Below are positions 27,892-36,770 of a DNA stretch of 64,000 nt, piece by piece. Under the pieces are notes generated by a model. The model saw only the letters and a program-made list of their open reading frames with translations. It was not told the origin of the DNA and made no database searches. Location of the stretch: NCBI RefSeq assembly GCF_024710845.1, contig NZ_JANJTZ010000033.1, positions 124,001 to 188,000 on the forward strand, written 5' to 3'. Source of the DNA: Mesorhizobium sp. (lineage in GTDB: Bacteria > Pseudomonadota > Alphaproteobacteria > Rhizobiales > Rhizobiaceae). The position numbers were made by a program, and so were the translations under genes. The stretch's first letter is position 1. Each line of letters opens with the position of its first letter.

Positions 27892-28866
27892 ATGACCTCT
27901 GCCCCTTCCCGCACCCGTATCGAGTGGATCGACCTTGCCCGCGGCATCGCGCTTGTCGCGATGGCGGTCTATCATTTCACCTGGGATCTGGAATTCTTCG
28001 GCTATACGGAGCCGGGAATGACCGCCGTCGGCGGCTGGAAGCTGTTTGCGCGCTGCATCGCCTCGAGCTTCCTGGTCCTCGTCGGCGTCAGCCTGTTTCT
28101 CGCCCACGCCAAGGGCATCCGCTGGCAAGGCTTCTGGCGCCGCCTCGGCATGATCCTCGCCGCGGCCCTCGCCATCACGGTCGTGACGTATTTCGCCACG
28201 CCGGATTTCTTCATCTTCTTCGGCATCCTGCATCAGATCGCCTTCGCCAGTGTCGCAGGCCTGCTGTTCCTGCGGCTGCCCGCTCCCGTAACCCTGCTCG
28301 CCGCGGTGCTGGTGATTGCCCTGCCCAACGTCTTCTCGAGCGTGATCTTCGACGGTCCCTGGGGCTGGTGGACCGGCCTTGCCGAAACGCGACCGCGGTC
28401 GAGCGACTTCGTCCCCGTCTTTCCCTGGTTCGGCGCAGTGCTGGCCGGCATATCGCTGGCGAAGCTAGCGTCGACCGCCGGCCTGGTCGAGCGCCTCGCC
28501 GCTATCTCTGCTGGCAGGTGGTCGCGGCCGCTGCAATTCATCGGGCAGCACAGTCTTGCCTTCTACCTGATCCATCAGCCGGTCCTGATCTCCTGCATCT
28601 GGCTGTTTTCGCAGCTCTTTCCGCCGGTCATCGACCACGAGGCGCGCTTCCGCTCAGCCTGCGAGCGGACCTGTGCCCAGGACCGCGACGCGAAATTCTG
28701 CGCCGCCTATTGCGGCTGCATGATCGAGGGCCTCGCGGCCGAGAATCTGCTCGCCGACGCATTTTCACGCGCCCCATCGGATGCGTTTCGTGGCAGACTT
28801 CGCGATATGGCCGACCTGTGCACAGCCCAGACGGAAGGCACGGTCGGATCGGGAGGCGCACAATGA
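27892..28866 (+). CDS. DUF1624 membrane protein with a Cys-rich C-terminal tail
   Basis: A 324-residue protein with about eight membrane helices (12-245) and the family start IEWIDLARGIALVAMAVYH, related to heparan-alpha-glucosaminide acetyltransferase. DUF1624 members transfer acyl groups across membranes. After the last helix comes a soluble tail containing Cys257, Cys261, Cys270, Cys274 and Cys276, a twin CX3C arrangement (CX3C-X8-CX3C) that is not part of the core family. The stop overlaps the next ATG by 4 nt. The start is placed at ATG 27892. Confidence 0.85.
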   Translation: MTSAPSRTRIEWIDLARGIALVAMAVYHFTWDLEFFGYTEPGMTAVGGWKLFARCIASSFLVLVGVSLFLAHAKGIRWQGFWRRLGMILAAALAITVVTYFATPDFFIFFGILHQIAFASVAGLLFLRLPAPVTLLAAVLVIALPNVFSSVIFDGPWGWWTGLAETRPRSSDFVPVFPWFGAVLAGISLAKLASTAGLVERLAAISAGRWSRPLQFIGQHSLAFYLIHQPVLISCIWLFSQLFPPVIDHEARFRSACERTCAQDRDAKFCAAYCGCMIEGLAAENLLADAFSRAPSDAFRGRLRDMADLCTAQTEGTVGSGGAQ

Positions 28867-29339
28867 GCGATGTCAGCGATCGGCCGAACCGCTTTCCCTG
28901 GCCGCCGGTGATCTATTGCGTGGCGATCGCGATCGCCCTGCTCCTCGGCTATGCGGTACCCCTGCCCTGGCTGCCGTCGCCGACATCCGATCTCCTGTTC
29001 GCATTCGGCTGGCTTCTGGTCGTCGCCGCCATTGCGATCGACATTGGCGCGATGCGCACGATGACGAAGCACCGCACGACGATCCTGCCGCATCGCGGCT
29101 CGGCCCATCTGGTCACCGACGGGCCGTTTTCCTTCACCCGCAACCCGATCTATCTCGGCAACACGATGCTGACCTTCGGGGTCGGGCTGATCAGCGGAAT
29201 TGCCTGGTTCCTGCCGCTGGCGCTGATTGCCGCCTTCGCGACGCAGAAGCTGGCGATCGAACGCGAGGAGCGCCACCTCTACGCGCGCTTCGGCAAGCGC
29301 TTCCGCGACTACACGAAGCGCGTGCGACGCTGGATCTGA
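28863..29339 (+). CDS. Isoprenylcysteine methyltransferase-like membrane protein
   Basis: A 158-residue membrane protein of the ICMT/PEMT-like methyltransferase type. Four helices are visible. The C-terminal SAM-binding pattern includes LVTDGPFSFTRNPIYLGN and the terminal EERHLYARFGKRFRDYTKRVRRWI. Prokaryotic members methylate small amines or act on unknown substrates. It is coupled to the DUF1624 gene by a 4-nt ATGA overlap, suggesting a shared membrane-related role. Confidence 0.86.
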   Translation: MSDVSDRPNRFPWPPVIYCVAIAIALLLGYAVPLPWLPSPTSDLLFAFGWLLVVAAIAIDIGAMRTMTKHRTTILPHRGSAHLVTDGPFSFTRNPIYLGNTMLTFGVGLISGIAWFLPLALIAAFATQKLAIEREERHLYARFGKRFRDYTKRVRRWI

Positions 29340-29403
29340 ATCCGTCGACTCGGCGATATCAGGCTTGGATCAAGCCTTTCGCGGCGTTTCCTCGCGTCGT
29401 TCC

Positions 29404-29613
29404 TCAAGCGAGGTCGATGTCGAGGATCGCCATGGAGAAATTGTACGACTGGTCGCCGTCATCATCGTCCTTGTAGACAATGCCGAGGAATTCGTCGCCG
29501 AGATAGACCTCGCAGGAATCGTCCTTGCGCGGCCTGGCCTTCACCTGGAGCTCGGGGTTGCGGAACGTCTTCTTGAAATAGGCGTCCAGCTTGCGGATCT
29601 CTTCGGGCTTCAC
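29404..29613 (-). CDS. DUF3126 family protein
   Basis: A 69-residue acidic protein, MKPEEIRKLDAYFKKTFRNPEL, with VYLGDEFLGIVYKDDDDGDQSYNF, matching the alphaproteobacterial DUF3126 family in length and sequence. No function is known for the family. It lies on the opposite strand to the methyltransferase gene and 117 nt downstream of cysE, so it may share the cysE transcript. Confidence 0.9.
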   Translation of the reverse strand: MKPEEIRKLDAYFKKTFRNPELQVKARPRKDDSCEVYLGDEFLGIVYKDDDDGDQSYNFSMAILDIDLA

Positions 29614-29730
29614 GGCTCATCTCCTCGTCGCGGAACGCAGCAGTGCCGCGCATTGGTTCGCGCTTCTGCCATGCCCGCGAAGCGGATGTAAAGGCTGCGG
29701 GGCCAGATTGGAACCGACCCCGCGTAAGCC

Positions 29731-30573
29731 TCAGACGTCAACCGTCTCGGCGTGATCCACCGACTGCGACGGCAGCAACTGGTCCATCTGACGCGAGGGT
29801 TGGTCGCAGCCGCTCTCGCCAACGACGCGCGCCGGCACACCCGCCACGGTCTTGTTGTGCGGCACGGAGTTGAGCACGACCGAGCCGGCTGCCACCTTGG
29901 CGCAATGGCCGACCTCGATATTGCCGAGGATTTTCGCGCCGGCACCGATCAGCACGCCGTAGCGGATTTTCGGATGCCGGTCACCGCCGGCCTTGCCGGT
30001 CCCGCCGAGCGTAACACCGTGCAGCATCGAGACATTGTCCTCGATCACCGCCGTCTCGCCGACGACGAGGCCGGTTGCATGGTCGATGAAAATGCCCTTG
30101 CCCATCTTTGCAGCGGGATTGATGTCGGTCTGGAAGACGGCCGACGAGCGGCTTTGCAGATAGAGCGCGAAATCGCGCCGGCCCGCATTCCACAGCCAGT
30201 GCGCCAGACGATGCGTCTGGATCGCGTGGAAGCCCTTGAAGTAGAGCACGGGCATGATGAACCGGTCGCAGGCCGGATCGCGATCGTAGTAGGCCTGGAT
30301 GTCGGTGCGCACGATGTTCGACCAGTCGGGCTGGTCGGCATGCATCGCCTCGAACGTCTGCACGATCAGCGCGGCCGACATATCCGGGTGGTCGAGGCGC
30401 GAGGCGATGCGGTGGATCACCGCGTCCTCCAGCGTCGGATGGTTCAGGATCGTCGAATAAAGGAATGCAGCGAGCAGCGGATCGCGCTCAACCGCCGCGG
30501 TCGCCTCGTCGCGGACGGCGGACCAGATCGGATCGACCGGCTGGAGGTGCGAACGTGCAACCTTCGTGGACAT
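29731..30573 (-). CDS. cysE: Serine O-acetyltransferase
   Basis: A 280-residue CysE, which acetylates serine to O-acetylserine, the substrate of CysK. The N-terminal helical region (about 1-140) is followed by a left-handed beta-helix of hexapeptide repeats (about 150-235), including MGKGIFIDHATGLVVGET and IGAGAKILGNIEVG. The active-site FIDHATG His and HGVTLGGTGK are present. MSTKVARSHL at 30573 is chosen over a 21-codon upstream extension. The divergent enoyl-CoA hydratase starts 98 nt away, and the gap between is relatively AT-rich. Confidence 0.95.
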   Translation of the reverse strand: MSTKVARSHLQPVDPIWSAVRDEATAAVERDPLLAAFLYSTILNHPTLEDAVIHRIASRLDHPDMSAALIVQTFEAMHADQPDWSNIVRTDIQAYYDRDPACDRFIMPVLYFKGFHAIQTHRLAHWLWNAGRRDFALYLQSRSSAVFQTDINPAAKMGKGIFIDHATGLVVGETAVIEDNVSMLHGVTLGGTGKAGGDRHPKIRYGVLIGAGAKILGNIEVGHCAKVAAGSVVLNSVPHNKTVAGVPARVVGESGCDQPSRQMDQLLPSQSVDHAETVDV

Positions 30574-30670
30574 GTGTTTCCCCTTGTCGGAAGCGGAAGC
30601 GCATCCTATGCGATCCAATAGCGCGAAGGAATTCAATTTTCCTTAGCGTAGATTCAATTGGATTTCCCGC

Positions 30671-31471
30671 ATGCTCTTTCAAGCCCTCTCGGGCAGCGAA
30701 TGCCTGACTGTGACGATCTCTGAGAATGTCGCGCGGATCGTCATCGACAATCCGCAGCGCAAGAACGCGGTCGATCTCGCCGGTTGGCGTGCCATCGCGG
30801 CGCTGGTGCCGGAGCTCGCCTCCCGGCCCGGCGTGCGGGCGATCGTGCTCGCCGGCGCCGGCGGCGATTTCTGCGCCGGCGCCGACATCTCGGAATTCGA
30901 CACGGTGCGCAGGGACGCGGCGACCGCCCGCGTCTATGAAGGCGCCAATTCTGCCGCCTTCGCCGCCATACGAACCAGCGCGGTGCCGGTGATCGCAGCC
31001 ATCCGCGGCATATGCTTCGGCGGCGGTTTCGGTCTCGCCGCCGCCTGCGATCTCAGGATCGCCACTGAGGACGCGCGCTTCGCCGTTCCGGCCGCGCGGC
31101 TCGGCCTCGCCTATCCGCAGGACGCAATGGTCGACATCGTCTCCGCCGCCGGTCCGCAGATGGCGCGATATCTCGCCTTGACCGCACAGCCAATCGACGC
31201 GCGCCAGGCCTTTGCCTGCGGCTTCCTGCTGGAGATCGTCGGCGACGACCGCTTCGACGACCGCGTGACCGAGATTGCCGCCTCGATCGCGGCCAGTGCC
31301 CCGCTGTCGGTGAAGGCCTCGCGCCTGTCGATCATGGCCGTGGTGACGAAGGACCCGCTCATCGCCCGCATGGCGCAGGAGGCTGGCGACGCCACTTTCG
31401 ACAGCGCCGACTACGCCGAAGGCCGCGCCGCGTTCAAGGATCGGCGGCGGCCGCACTTCCAGGGAAAATAG
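30671..31471 (+). CDS. Enoyl-CoA hydratase/isomerase family protein
   Basis: A 266-residue crotonase-fold protein. The N-terminal oxyanion-hole segment is GDFCAGADISEF, and the second one is GICFGGGFGLAAACDLRIA. The position of the second catalytic Glu, usually in PE-LGL, reads PAARLGLAYP here, so Glu is replaced by Ala. It may therefore not be a classical hydratase, or it may use a different acid residue. The start is divergent from cysE. No pathway genes are adjacent. Confidence 0.88.
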   Translation: MLFQALSGSECLTVTISENVARIVIDNPQRKNAVDLAGWRAIAALVPELASRPGVRAIVLAGAGGDFCAGADISEFDTVRRDAATARVYEGANSAAFAAIRTSAVPVIAAIRGICFGGGFGLAAACDLRIATEDARFAVPAARLGLAYPQDAMVDIVSAAGPQMARYLALTAQPIDARQAFACGFLLEIVGDDRFDDRVTEIAASIAASAPLSVKASRLSIMAVVTKDPLIARMAQEAGDATFDSADYAEGRAAFKDRRRPHFQGK

Positions 31472-31475
31472 CAAC

Positions 31476-32243
31476 TTACAGCGGGTGTTCCCGCAGGAAC
31501 TCGATCGCCTTCTTCTTGAAGGTCCGGTCGCCGACCGCGAGCATGTGGTCGCGACCCTCGACGTCGAAGGCTTCCGCGTCAGGCATCAGGTCGGCGAGTT
31601 CGTGCGGCGAGCCGGCAATGTCGTCCTTCGTGCCGACTGCCACCAGCGTCGGCTGGGTCACGCGCGCCATCTCGGCAGGCGTCAGCAATTCGCGCGAGGT
31701 TTCGATGCAGGCAGCAAGCGCCAGCCGGTCGCTCCTCGTCTGGTCGGCGAAAGCGCGGAACATCTTTCCGCGCGGATGCGTAACCGAGGCTGCGTCCTCG
31801 ACCCTGAGCGCGATCGCGATCGGGTCCCAGTCGCCGACGCCCTCGATCATGCCGATGCCCAGGCCTCCGAGGATCAGCGTCGCCACCCGGTCGGAGTGCT
31901 CCAGCGCCAGGAAGGTGGAGACGCGCGCGCCCATCGAATAGCCCATGACATGGGCGCGTTCGATGCCGAGATGGTCGAGGAGTGCCGCCGCGTCGCCCGC
32001 CATCTTCGACGGGGTATAGTCGGCCGGGTCGTAGCTCGCCGAGGACTTGCCGTGGCCGCGATGGTCGAAGGCGATCACGCGGTAGCCGGCGCGGCGCAGA
32101 TCGTGCACCCAGCCGGGATTGATCCAGTTGACCGACATGTTCGAGGCGAAGCCGTGAATGAGGAGGATCGGCTCGCCGCTCCCATCGTCCGGATGCTGGT
32201 CGATATAGGCGAGGCGGAAACCCTCGTGCTCGAAATAATGCAT
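31476..32243 (-). CDS. Alpha/beta hydrolase
   Basis: A 255-residue alpha/beta hydrolase. The oxyanion region is LLIHGFASN, the nucleophile elbow is MGYSMGARV with Ser, and the C-terminal catalytic His is in GRDHMLAVG. Asp is probable in AVGTKDDIAG. No signal peptide is seen, so it is cytoplasmic. The start MHYFEHEGFRL at 32243 removes a spurious upstream 18-codon extension. It is convergent with the enoyl-CoA hydratase (4 nt apart). The substrate is unknown. Confidence 0.9.
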   Translation of the reverse strand: MHYFEHEGFRLAYIDQHPDDGSGEPILLIHGFASNMSVNWINPGWVHDLRRAGYRVIAFDHRGHGKSSASYDPADYTPSKMAGDAAALLDHLGIERAHVMGYSMGARVSTFLALEHSDRVATLILGGLGIGMIEGVGDWDPIAIALRVEDAASVTHPRGKMFRAFADQTRSDRLALAACIETSRELLTPAEMARVTQPTLVAVGTKDDIAGSPHELADLMPDAEAFDVEGRDHMLAVGDRTFKKKAIEFLREHPL

Positions 32244-32271
32244 TGCACCGCCGAATGTTGACGACCGACGC

Positions 32272-32772
32272 CTAGTTCGACCCCGCCACCGCGTCAATCA
32301 CCGGATGGCGCAGCCGGTCGCCGGGCGCGATGCCGTTCTTCGCCGATGTGCCCTGTTTCAGCTCCAGAACGAATCGCACCGGAACGCCGGGCGAAATCGC
32401 GGCGCGCGAGAAGGGCTGGCCGGGCAGGATGGCGCGCACGCGGCCGTCTTCGCCGATGAACAACAGGTCGAGCGGCATCGGCGTGTTCTCCATCCAGAAC
32501 AACGCCTGGCGCGTCCGGCCCAGATCGAACAGCATGCCGCGGTCTTCTGGCATGTCTTCGCGGAACATCAGCCCGCGCTCCTGCTCCGACGATTCGTCCG
32601 CAACCTCGATCGAGAAAAACTTCTCGCCCGCTGCCGTGTCGGCGACAAGCTTCGCCGCCTGCACCGGAAGGCGCATCGCGCGCGAATCGGCGTCCGCGGG
32701 GGAAAGCGCGCTCACCATCATGATCAAGGCGAACGATAACGTGGCCAGCGCGGCCCGGACGTGACGACACAT
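32272..32772 (-). CDS. Exported DUF192 family protein
   Basis: A 166-residue protein with a signal peptide (ALATLSFALIMMVSALSPADA) and a DUF192 domain (about 45-160). Recognisable is ERGLMFREDMPEDRGMLFDLGRT, followed by FWMENTPMPLDLLFIGEDG and LELKQGTSAKNGIAPGD. The family is periplasmic with no agreed function. The ATG at 32772 gives a proper leader; the longer upstream frame is a shadow. It follows the cold-shock gene by 13 nt on the same strand, a conserved rhizobial pairing. Confidence 0.91.
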   Translation of the reverse strand: MCRHVRAALATLSFALIMMVSALSPADADSRAMRLPVQAAKLVADTAAGEKFFSIEVADESSEQERGLMFREDMPEDRGMLFDLGRTRQALFWMENTPMPLDLLFIGEDGRVRAILPGQPFSRAAISPGVPVRFVLELKQGTSAKNGIAPGDRLRHPVIDAVAGSN

Positions 32773-32785
32773 GTTTCCCTGCCTT

Positions 32786-33373
32786 TCAGTGCGAAGAGGG
32801 CAAGGTTCCGTTGTCCGGGTGAATTTCGGCGGCCATAAGGCCCTTTTCGCCATGGCCATAGCGCACCAGCACGACCTGGCCGGGCCGAAGCTCCGTCACG
32901 CCGAAACGGCGCAGCGTCTCCATGTGGATGAAGATGTCCTCGGTCCCCTCGCCGCGGGTCAGGAAGCCGAAACCCTTGGTGCGGTTGAACCACTTCACCA
33001 GCGCGCGCTCTATGCCGCTTTCGGCGACGACGTGGACATGGGTCCGGTCGCCTGGCTGCTCAAGCGGATGGACTGCCGTGGACGTGTCCATTGACAGGAT
33101 ACGGAACGTCTGCATGCCGCGGTCGCCGCGCTTCACCAGGCAGACCACGCGCGCCCCTTCCATCGCCGTTTGGAAACCGTCGCGGCGCAGGCAGGTGACG
33201 TGGATCAGGATATCGCCCATGCCGGGCTCGTCGGGCAGAATGAAGCCGTAGCCCTTGGCGACGTCGAACCATTTGATGGCGCCCGAAACCTCCAGGAGGT
33301 CTTCGTTCTCGCCGATCCCGCCGGTACCGCCCCAGGCGGCCTTCTGGCCTTCCGAAGAGGTCTTATCCCCCAT
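32786..33373 (-). CDS. Two-domain cold-shock protein
   Basis: A 195-residue protein with two cold-shock domains. The first (about 29-98) has GAIKWFDVAKGYGFILPD, and the second (about 123-190) has ALVKWFNRTKGFGFLTRGEG with DIFIHMETLRR, so both RNP-1-like motifs are intact. Double-CSD proteins of this type are typical of alphaproteobacteria and bind single-stranded RNA or DNA. The ATG at 33373 is preferred over an open 20-codon extension. A candidate promoter lies at 33419-33446. DUF192 follows after 13 nt. Confidence 0.93.
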   Translation of the reverse strand: MGDKTSSEGQKAAWGGTGGIGENEDLLEVSGAIKWFDVAKGYGFILPDEPGMGDILIHVTCLRRDGFQTAMEGARVVCLVKRGDRGMQTFRILSMDTSTAVHPLEQPGDRTHVHVVAESGIERALVKWFNRTKGFGFLTRGEGTEDIFIHMETLRRFGVTELRPGQVVLVRYGHGEKGLMAAEIHPDNGTLPSSH

Positions 33374-33418
33374 CCGAACGCACCCTTCCTTCGAGACAAC
33401 GCCACTGATTCTTACTGC

Positions 33419-33446
33419 AGAATAACATGTCACTTCTTCCTGTCAG
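33419..33446 (-). promoter_or_regulatory. Candidate sigma-70 promoter of the cold-shock gene
   Basis: Read on the minus strand, CTGACA (33446-33441) and TATTCT (33424-33419) are separated by 16 nt, giving a transcript start near 33412 and a leader of about 39 nt. Matches to the consensus boxes are 5 of 6 and 4 of 6. Confidence 0.35.
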
Positions 33447-33587
33447 CATGAGCGGAGACTGATTTCGCCACATTTCAACCAAATATTAACCAGTCGGCTT
33501 TCGCGAGGCTGGAGCCGCATATCCGGTTGCCCGGACGCGCGCCCTGCCCCATATGGACGTCAGCCGTTCCACACAGGACCTCCGCCG

Positions 33588-34028
33588 ATGCGCTATCTCC
33601 ACACCATGATCCGGATCTCGAACGTCGAGCAGTCGCTCGATTTCTTCTGCAACAAGCTCGGCATGACCGAGTTGCGCCGCCACGAGAGCGAGCAGGGCCG
33701 CTTCACGCTGATCTTCCTCGCGGCCAACGAAGACAAGCAGTCCGGCATCGACCGAAAGGCGCCGCTGGTGGAACTGACCTACAACTGGGACCCGGAGGAA
33801 TACACGGGCGGTCGCAATTTCGGCCACCTCGCCTACGAGGTCGACAATATCTACGAGACCTGCCAGTCGCTGATGGACAAGGGCGTGACGATCAACCGCC
33901 CGCCGCGCGACGGCAACATGGCCTTCATCCGCACCCCCGACGGCATCTCGATCGAACTGCTGCAGAAGGGCCCCGCCCTGCCCAAGGCCGAGCCCTGGGC
34001 GTCGATGGCGAATACGGGAAGCTGGTAA
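33588..34028 (+). CDS. gloA: Lactoylglutathione lyase (glyoxalase I)
   Basis: A 146-residue glyoxalase I, converting the methylglyoxal-glutathione adduct to S-lactoylglutathione. Metal ligands follow the family pattern: His5 in MRYLHTMIR, Glu in PLVELTYNW, His in [11 protein letters not shown], and Glu in [10 protein letters not shown]. It closely resembles E. coli GloA with a ten-residue C-terminal tail. It stands alone between the cold-shock gene and pccB, with 139 nt to pccB. Confidence 0.94.
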   Translation: MRYLHTMIRISNVEQSLDFFCNKLGMTELRRHESEQGRFTLIFLAANEDKQSGIDRKAPLVELTYNWDPEEYTGGRNFGHLAYEVDNIYETCQSLMDKGVTINRPPRDGNMAFIRTPDGISIELLQKGPALPKAEPWASMANTGSW

Positions 34029-34167
34029 GCCGCCCGCCACCCGGGGTCGGAACCACTGACCTGGAAACCGCGCGTCTGCCTCGGCAGAGCGGCTTTGTGC
34101 GAACGCCGCACTTGCGCCCGCGCGTCGGCATGCTAACAGCGGGACCGTCACCAGCGGAGGGGTCCCC

Positions 34168-35700
34168 ATGAAGGATGTGCTCGTCGAACTCGAACGCCGG
34201 CGCGAGACCGCCCGACAGGGCGGCGGCAAGGCGCGCATCGAGGCGCAGCACGCCCGCGGCAAGCTGACGGCGCGCGAGCGGCTCGAGATCTTCCTCGACG
34301 AGGGCTCCTTCGAGGAGTTCGACATGTTCGTCGAGCACCGCTCCACCGACTTCGGCATGGAGAAGACCAAGGTGGCGGGCGACGGCGTCGTCACCGGCTG
34401 GGGCACGGTTAATGGCCGCACCGTCTTCGTCTTCGCCAAGGATTTCACCGTCTTCGGCGGCTCTCTCTCCGAGGCCCATGCGGAGAAGGTAACCAAGATC
34501 CAGGACATGGCGCTCAGGAACCGCGCGCCCATCATCGGCTTCTACGACGCCGGCGGCGCGCGCATCCAGGAGGGCGTGGCGGCCCTCGGCGGCTATGCCG
34601 AGATTTTCCAGCGCAACGTGCTCTCCTCCGGCGTCATCCCGCAGATCTCCGTCATCATGGGTCCCTGCGCCGGTGGTGACGTCTATTCGCCGGCCATGAC
34701 CGACTTCATCTTCATGGTGCGCGATACGTCCTACATGTTCGTCACCGGGCCTGACGTGGTGAAGACGGTGACCAACGAGGTGGTGACGTCCGAGCAGCTC
34801 GGCGGCGCCTCGATCCATACGACGAAGTCCTCGATCGCCGACGGCGCCTATGACAACGACGTCGAGGCGCTGCTGCAGATGCGCCGGCTGATCGACTACC
34901 TGCCGCAGTCGAACACGTCGGAAATCCCCGAGATCGAGAACCACCAGTCGGTCACCGATGCCGACATGTCACTCGACCGGCTGGTGCCCGACAATTCGAA
35001 CAAGCCCTACGACATCAAGGAACTGATCCTGAAGACGTCCGACGAGGGCGACTTCTTCGAGATCCAGGCATCCTTCGCCAAGAACATCGTCACCGGCTTC
35101 GGCCGCGTCGACGGCCGCACGGTCGGCTTCGTCGCCAACCAGCCGATGGTTCTGGCCGGTGTGCTCGACAGCGACGCCTCCCGCAAGGCGGCGCGCTTCA
35201 TCCGCTTCTGCGACTGTTTCAACATTCCGATCGTCACCTTCGTCGACGTTCCCGGCTTCCTGCCCGGCACCGCGCAGGAATATGGCGGCCTCATCAAACA
35301 CGGCGCCAAGCTGCTCTTCGCCTATGCCGAAGCCACCGTGCCGAAGATCACGATCATCACGCGCAAGGCTTATGGCGGCGCCTATGACGTCATGGCGTCG
35401 AAACACCTGCGCGGCGACATCAACTACGCCTGGCCCTCGGCCCAGATCGCCGTCATGGGCGCCAAGGGCGCGGTCGAGATCATCTACCGCAAGGACATCG
35501 GCGACGCCGACAAGATCGCCGCCCACACCAAGGCCTACGAGGACCGGTTCCTGTCGCCCTTCGTCGCCGCCGAGCGCGGCTATGTCGACGAGGTGATCAT
35601 GCCGCACTCGACGCGGCGCCGCATCGCGCGCGGCCTCAAGATGCTGCGCAACAAGGACCTCCAGAACCCCTGGAAGAAGCACGACAACATTCCGTTGTAA
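34168..35700 (+). CDS. pccB: Propionyl-CoA carboxylase beta chain
   Basis: A 510-residue carboxyltransferase that transfers carboxyl from biotin to propionyl-CoA, giving methylmalonyl-CoA. Both crotonase-like halves are present, with [56 protein letters not shown], and [17 protein letters not shown]. Length is standard. In related rhizobia pccA and mcm normally follow. Here an AT-rich DUF2971 gene begins 29 nt later, interrupting that order. Confidence 0.95.
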   Translation: MKDVLVELERRRETARQGGGKARIEAQHARGKLTARERLEIFLDEGSFEEFDMFVEHRSTDFGMEKTKVAGDGVVTGWGTVNGRTVFVFAKDFTVFGGSLSEAHAEKVTKIQDMALRNRAPIIGFYDAGGARIQEGVAALGGYAEIFQRNVLSSGVIPQISVIMGPCAGGDVYSPAMTDFIFMVRDTSYMFVTGPDVVKTVTNEVVTSEQLGGASIHTTKSSIADGAYDNDVEALLQMRRLIDYLPQSNTSEIPEIENHQSVTDADMSLDRLVPDNSNKPYDIKELILKTSDEGDFFEIQASFAKNIVTGFGRVDGRTVGFVANQPMVLAGVLDSDASRKAARFIRFCDCFNIPIVTFVDVPGFLPGTAQEYGGLIKHGAKLLFAYAEATVPKITIITRKAYGGAYDVMASKHLRGDINYAWPSAQIAVMGAKGAVEIIYRKDIGDADKIAAHTKAYEDRFLSPFVAAERGYVDEVIMPHSTRRRIARGLKMLRNKDLQNPWKKHDNIPL

Positions 35701-35729
35701 GGCTAAAACGAAAATGCTCTACTTACCGT

Positions 35730-36716
35730 ATGGATATTAATGAGCTTCTTTCAGGAGTATTTTCGCCAGACGTCCGGGCGATGGAGGCGAGATTTGACGG
35801 CGCTTCTCTCTACAAGTTTCTTTATTTTGACTCGGAAGAAGGAACTACTCGATATCTGACAGATCCTACACTTAAGTTTACACAAAAGTCAGGATTGAAT
35901 GATCCATTTGAACTGACAAGGAGATGGAAAGATTTCGGAAGCGTACCAACATACGACATTTTTCAAAAGATAATTCAGATATCTCTTGAAGAGAAACTAA
36001 GTAATACAGATTATATTTATGATGAGCTAGTGAATTCTAAGGAATTTCACCAATCAGGGATGAGTTCCCAACAGCTTCGTGCACGCCTTTCGTCAACAGA
36101 AGCACGAGGGTTGCTGATTCAACTGACAGAGCAAATTCGATCTCAACTGCCGTATTTAACGAAATTATTCTTTGGAGTCGTGGCTGATCAATTCGATGAG
36201 CAAATCGAAAAGATAGTCTCAAAGATGGGAATACTTTCTCTAACCGAAGCGATCGATAATCGGGCCCTATGGTCTCTCTACGCGAATTCTTGGCGAGGAT
36301 TTGCAATCGAACTCGATCCCCAGCACGACTTTCTATTTTCTCTGAAGGAAAAAGGTGGTCGCAGATCCATACTGCATAAGGTCTTCTATAGAGATGATCG
36401 TATTCCGGATTTCTGGCATAACCCTCACTACCTATTTTCGGTAAAGAATACCGAATACTCATTTGAGCGAGAATGGCGGATAATTAGAAAATTGGATGAT
36501 TGTACTAAAATTTCTATTGCTGAAAATAGGGAAATCTTTGTTGTTAACACTCCACCCGGACTGATCCGATCGGTGATATTCGGGTATAATTACGATTCTG
36601 ATATGATGAATCGACAGATCGAATTATTACATAGAGAATTCCCCTCCCTAAAATTCTATAGGGCCATTGCAGATATTAGTACTGGAAGTATAGCTCTAGC
36701 AGGTGTCAGTTTATGA
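35730..36716 (+). CDS. DUF2971 family protein, AT-rich probable acquired gene
   Basis: A 328-residue DUF2971 protein, recognised by the NDPFELTRRW segment, the ALWSLYANSWRGFAIELDP segment, and the YSFEREWRIIRKL motif. Function is unknown; some relatives occur near defence islands. The base composition differs sharply from the surroundings. In 36481-36540 there are 15 G/C bases of 60, against 40 of 60 in 35401-35460 within pccB. Codon usage is correspondingly AT-biased. No transposase or flanking repeat was seen. Confidence 0.9.
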   Translation: MDINELLSGVFSPDVRAMEARFDGASLYKFLYFDSEEGTTRYLTDPTLKFTQKSGLNDPFELTRRWKDFGSVPTYDIFQKIIQISLEEKLSNTDYIYDELVNSKEFHQSGMSSQQLRARLSSTEARGLLIQLTEQIRSQLPYLTKLFFGVVADQFDEQIEKIVSKMGILSLTEAIDNRALWSLYANSWRGFAIELDPQHDFLFSLKEKGGRRSILHKVFYRDDRIPDFWHNPHYLFSVKNTEYSFEREWRIIRKLDDCTKISIAENREIFVVNTPPGLIRSVIFGYNYDSDMMNRQIELLHREFPSLKFYRAIADISTGSIALAGVSL

Positions 36717-36770
36717 GTTTCGGCCTACTGAGATATTCTCAAAAGGCATCTGGGCGGCGGAATCCAATCC

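Noticed and set aside
35701-36770. Mobile element hallmarks around the AT-rich DUF2971 gene
   Set aside because: No transposase, integrase, inverted repeats or target duplication were seen by eye; only composition suggests acquisition.
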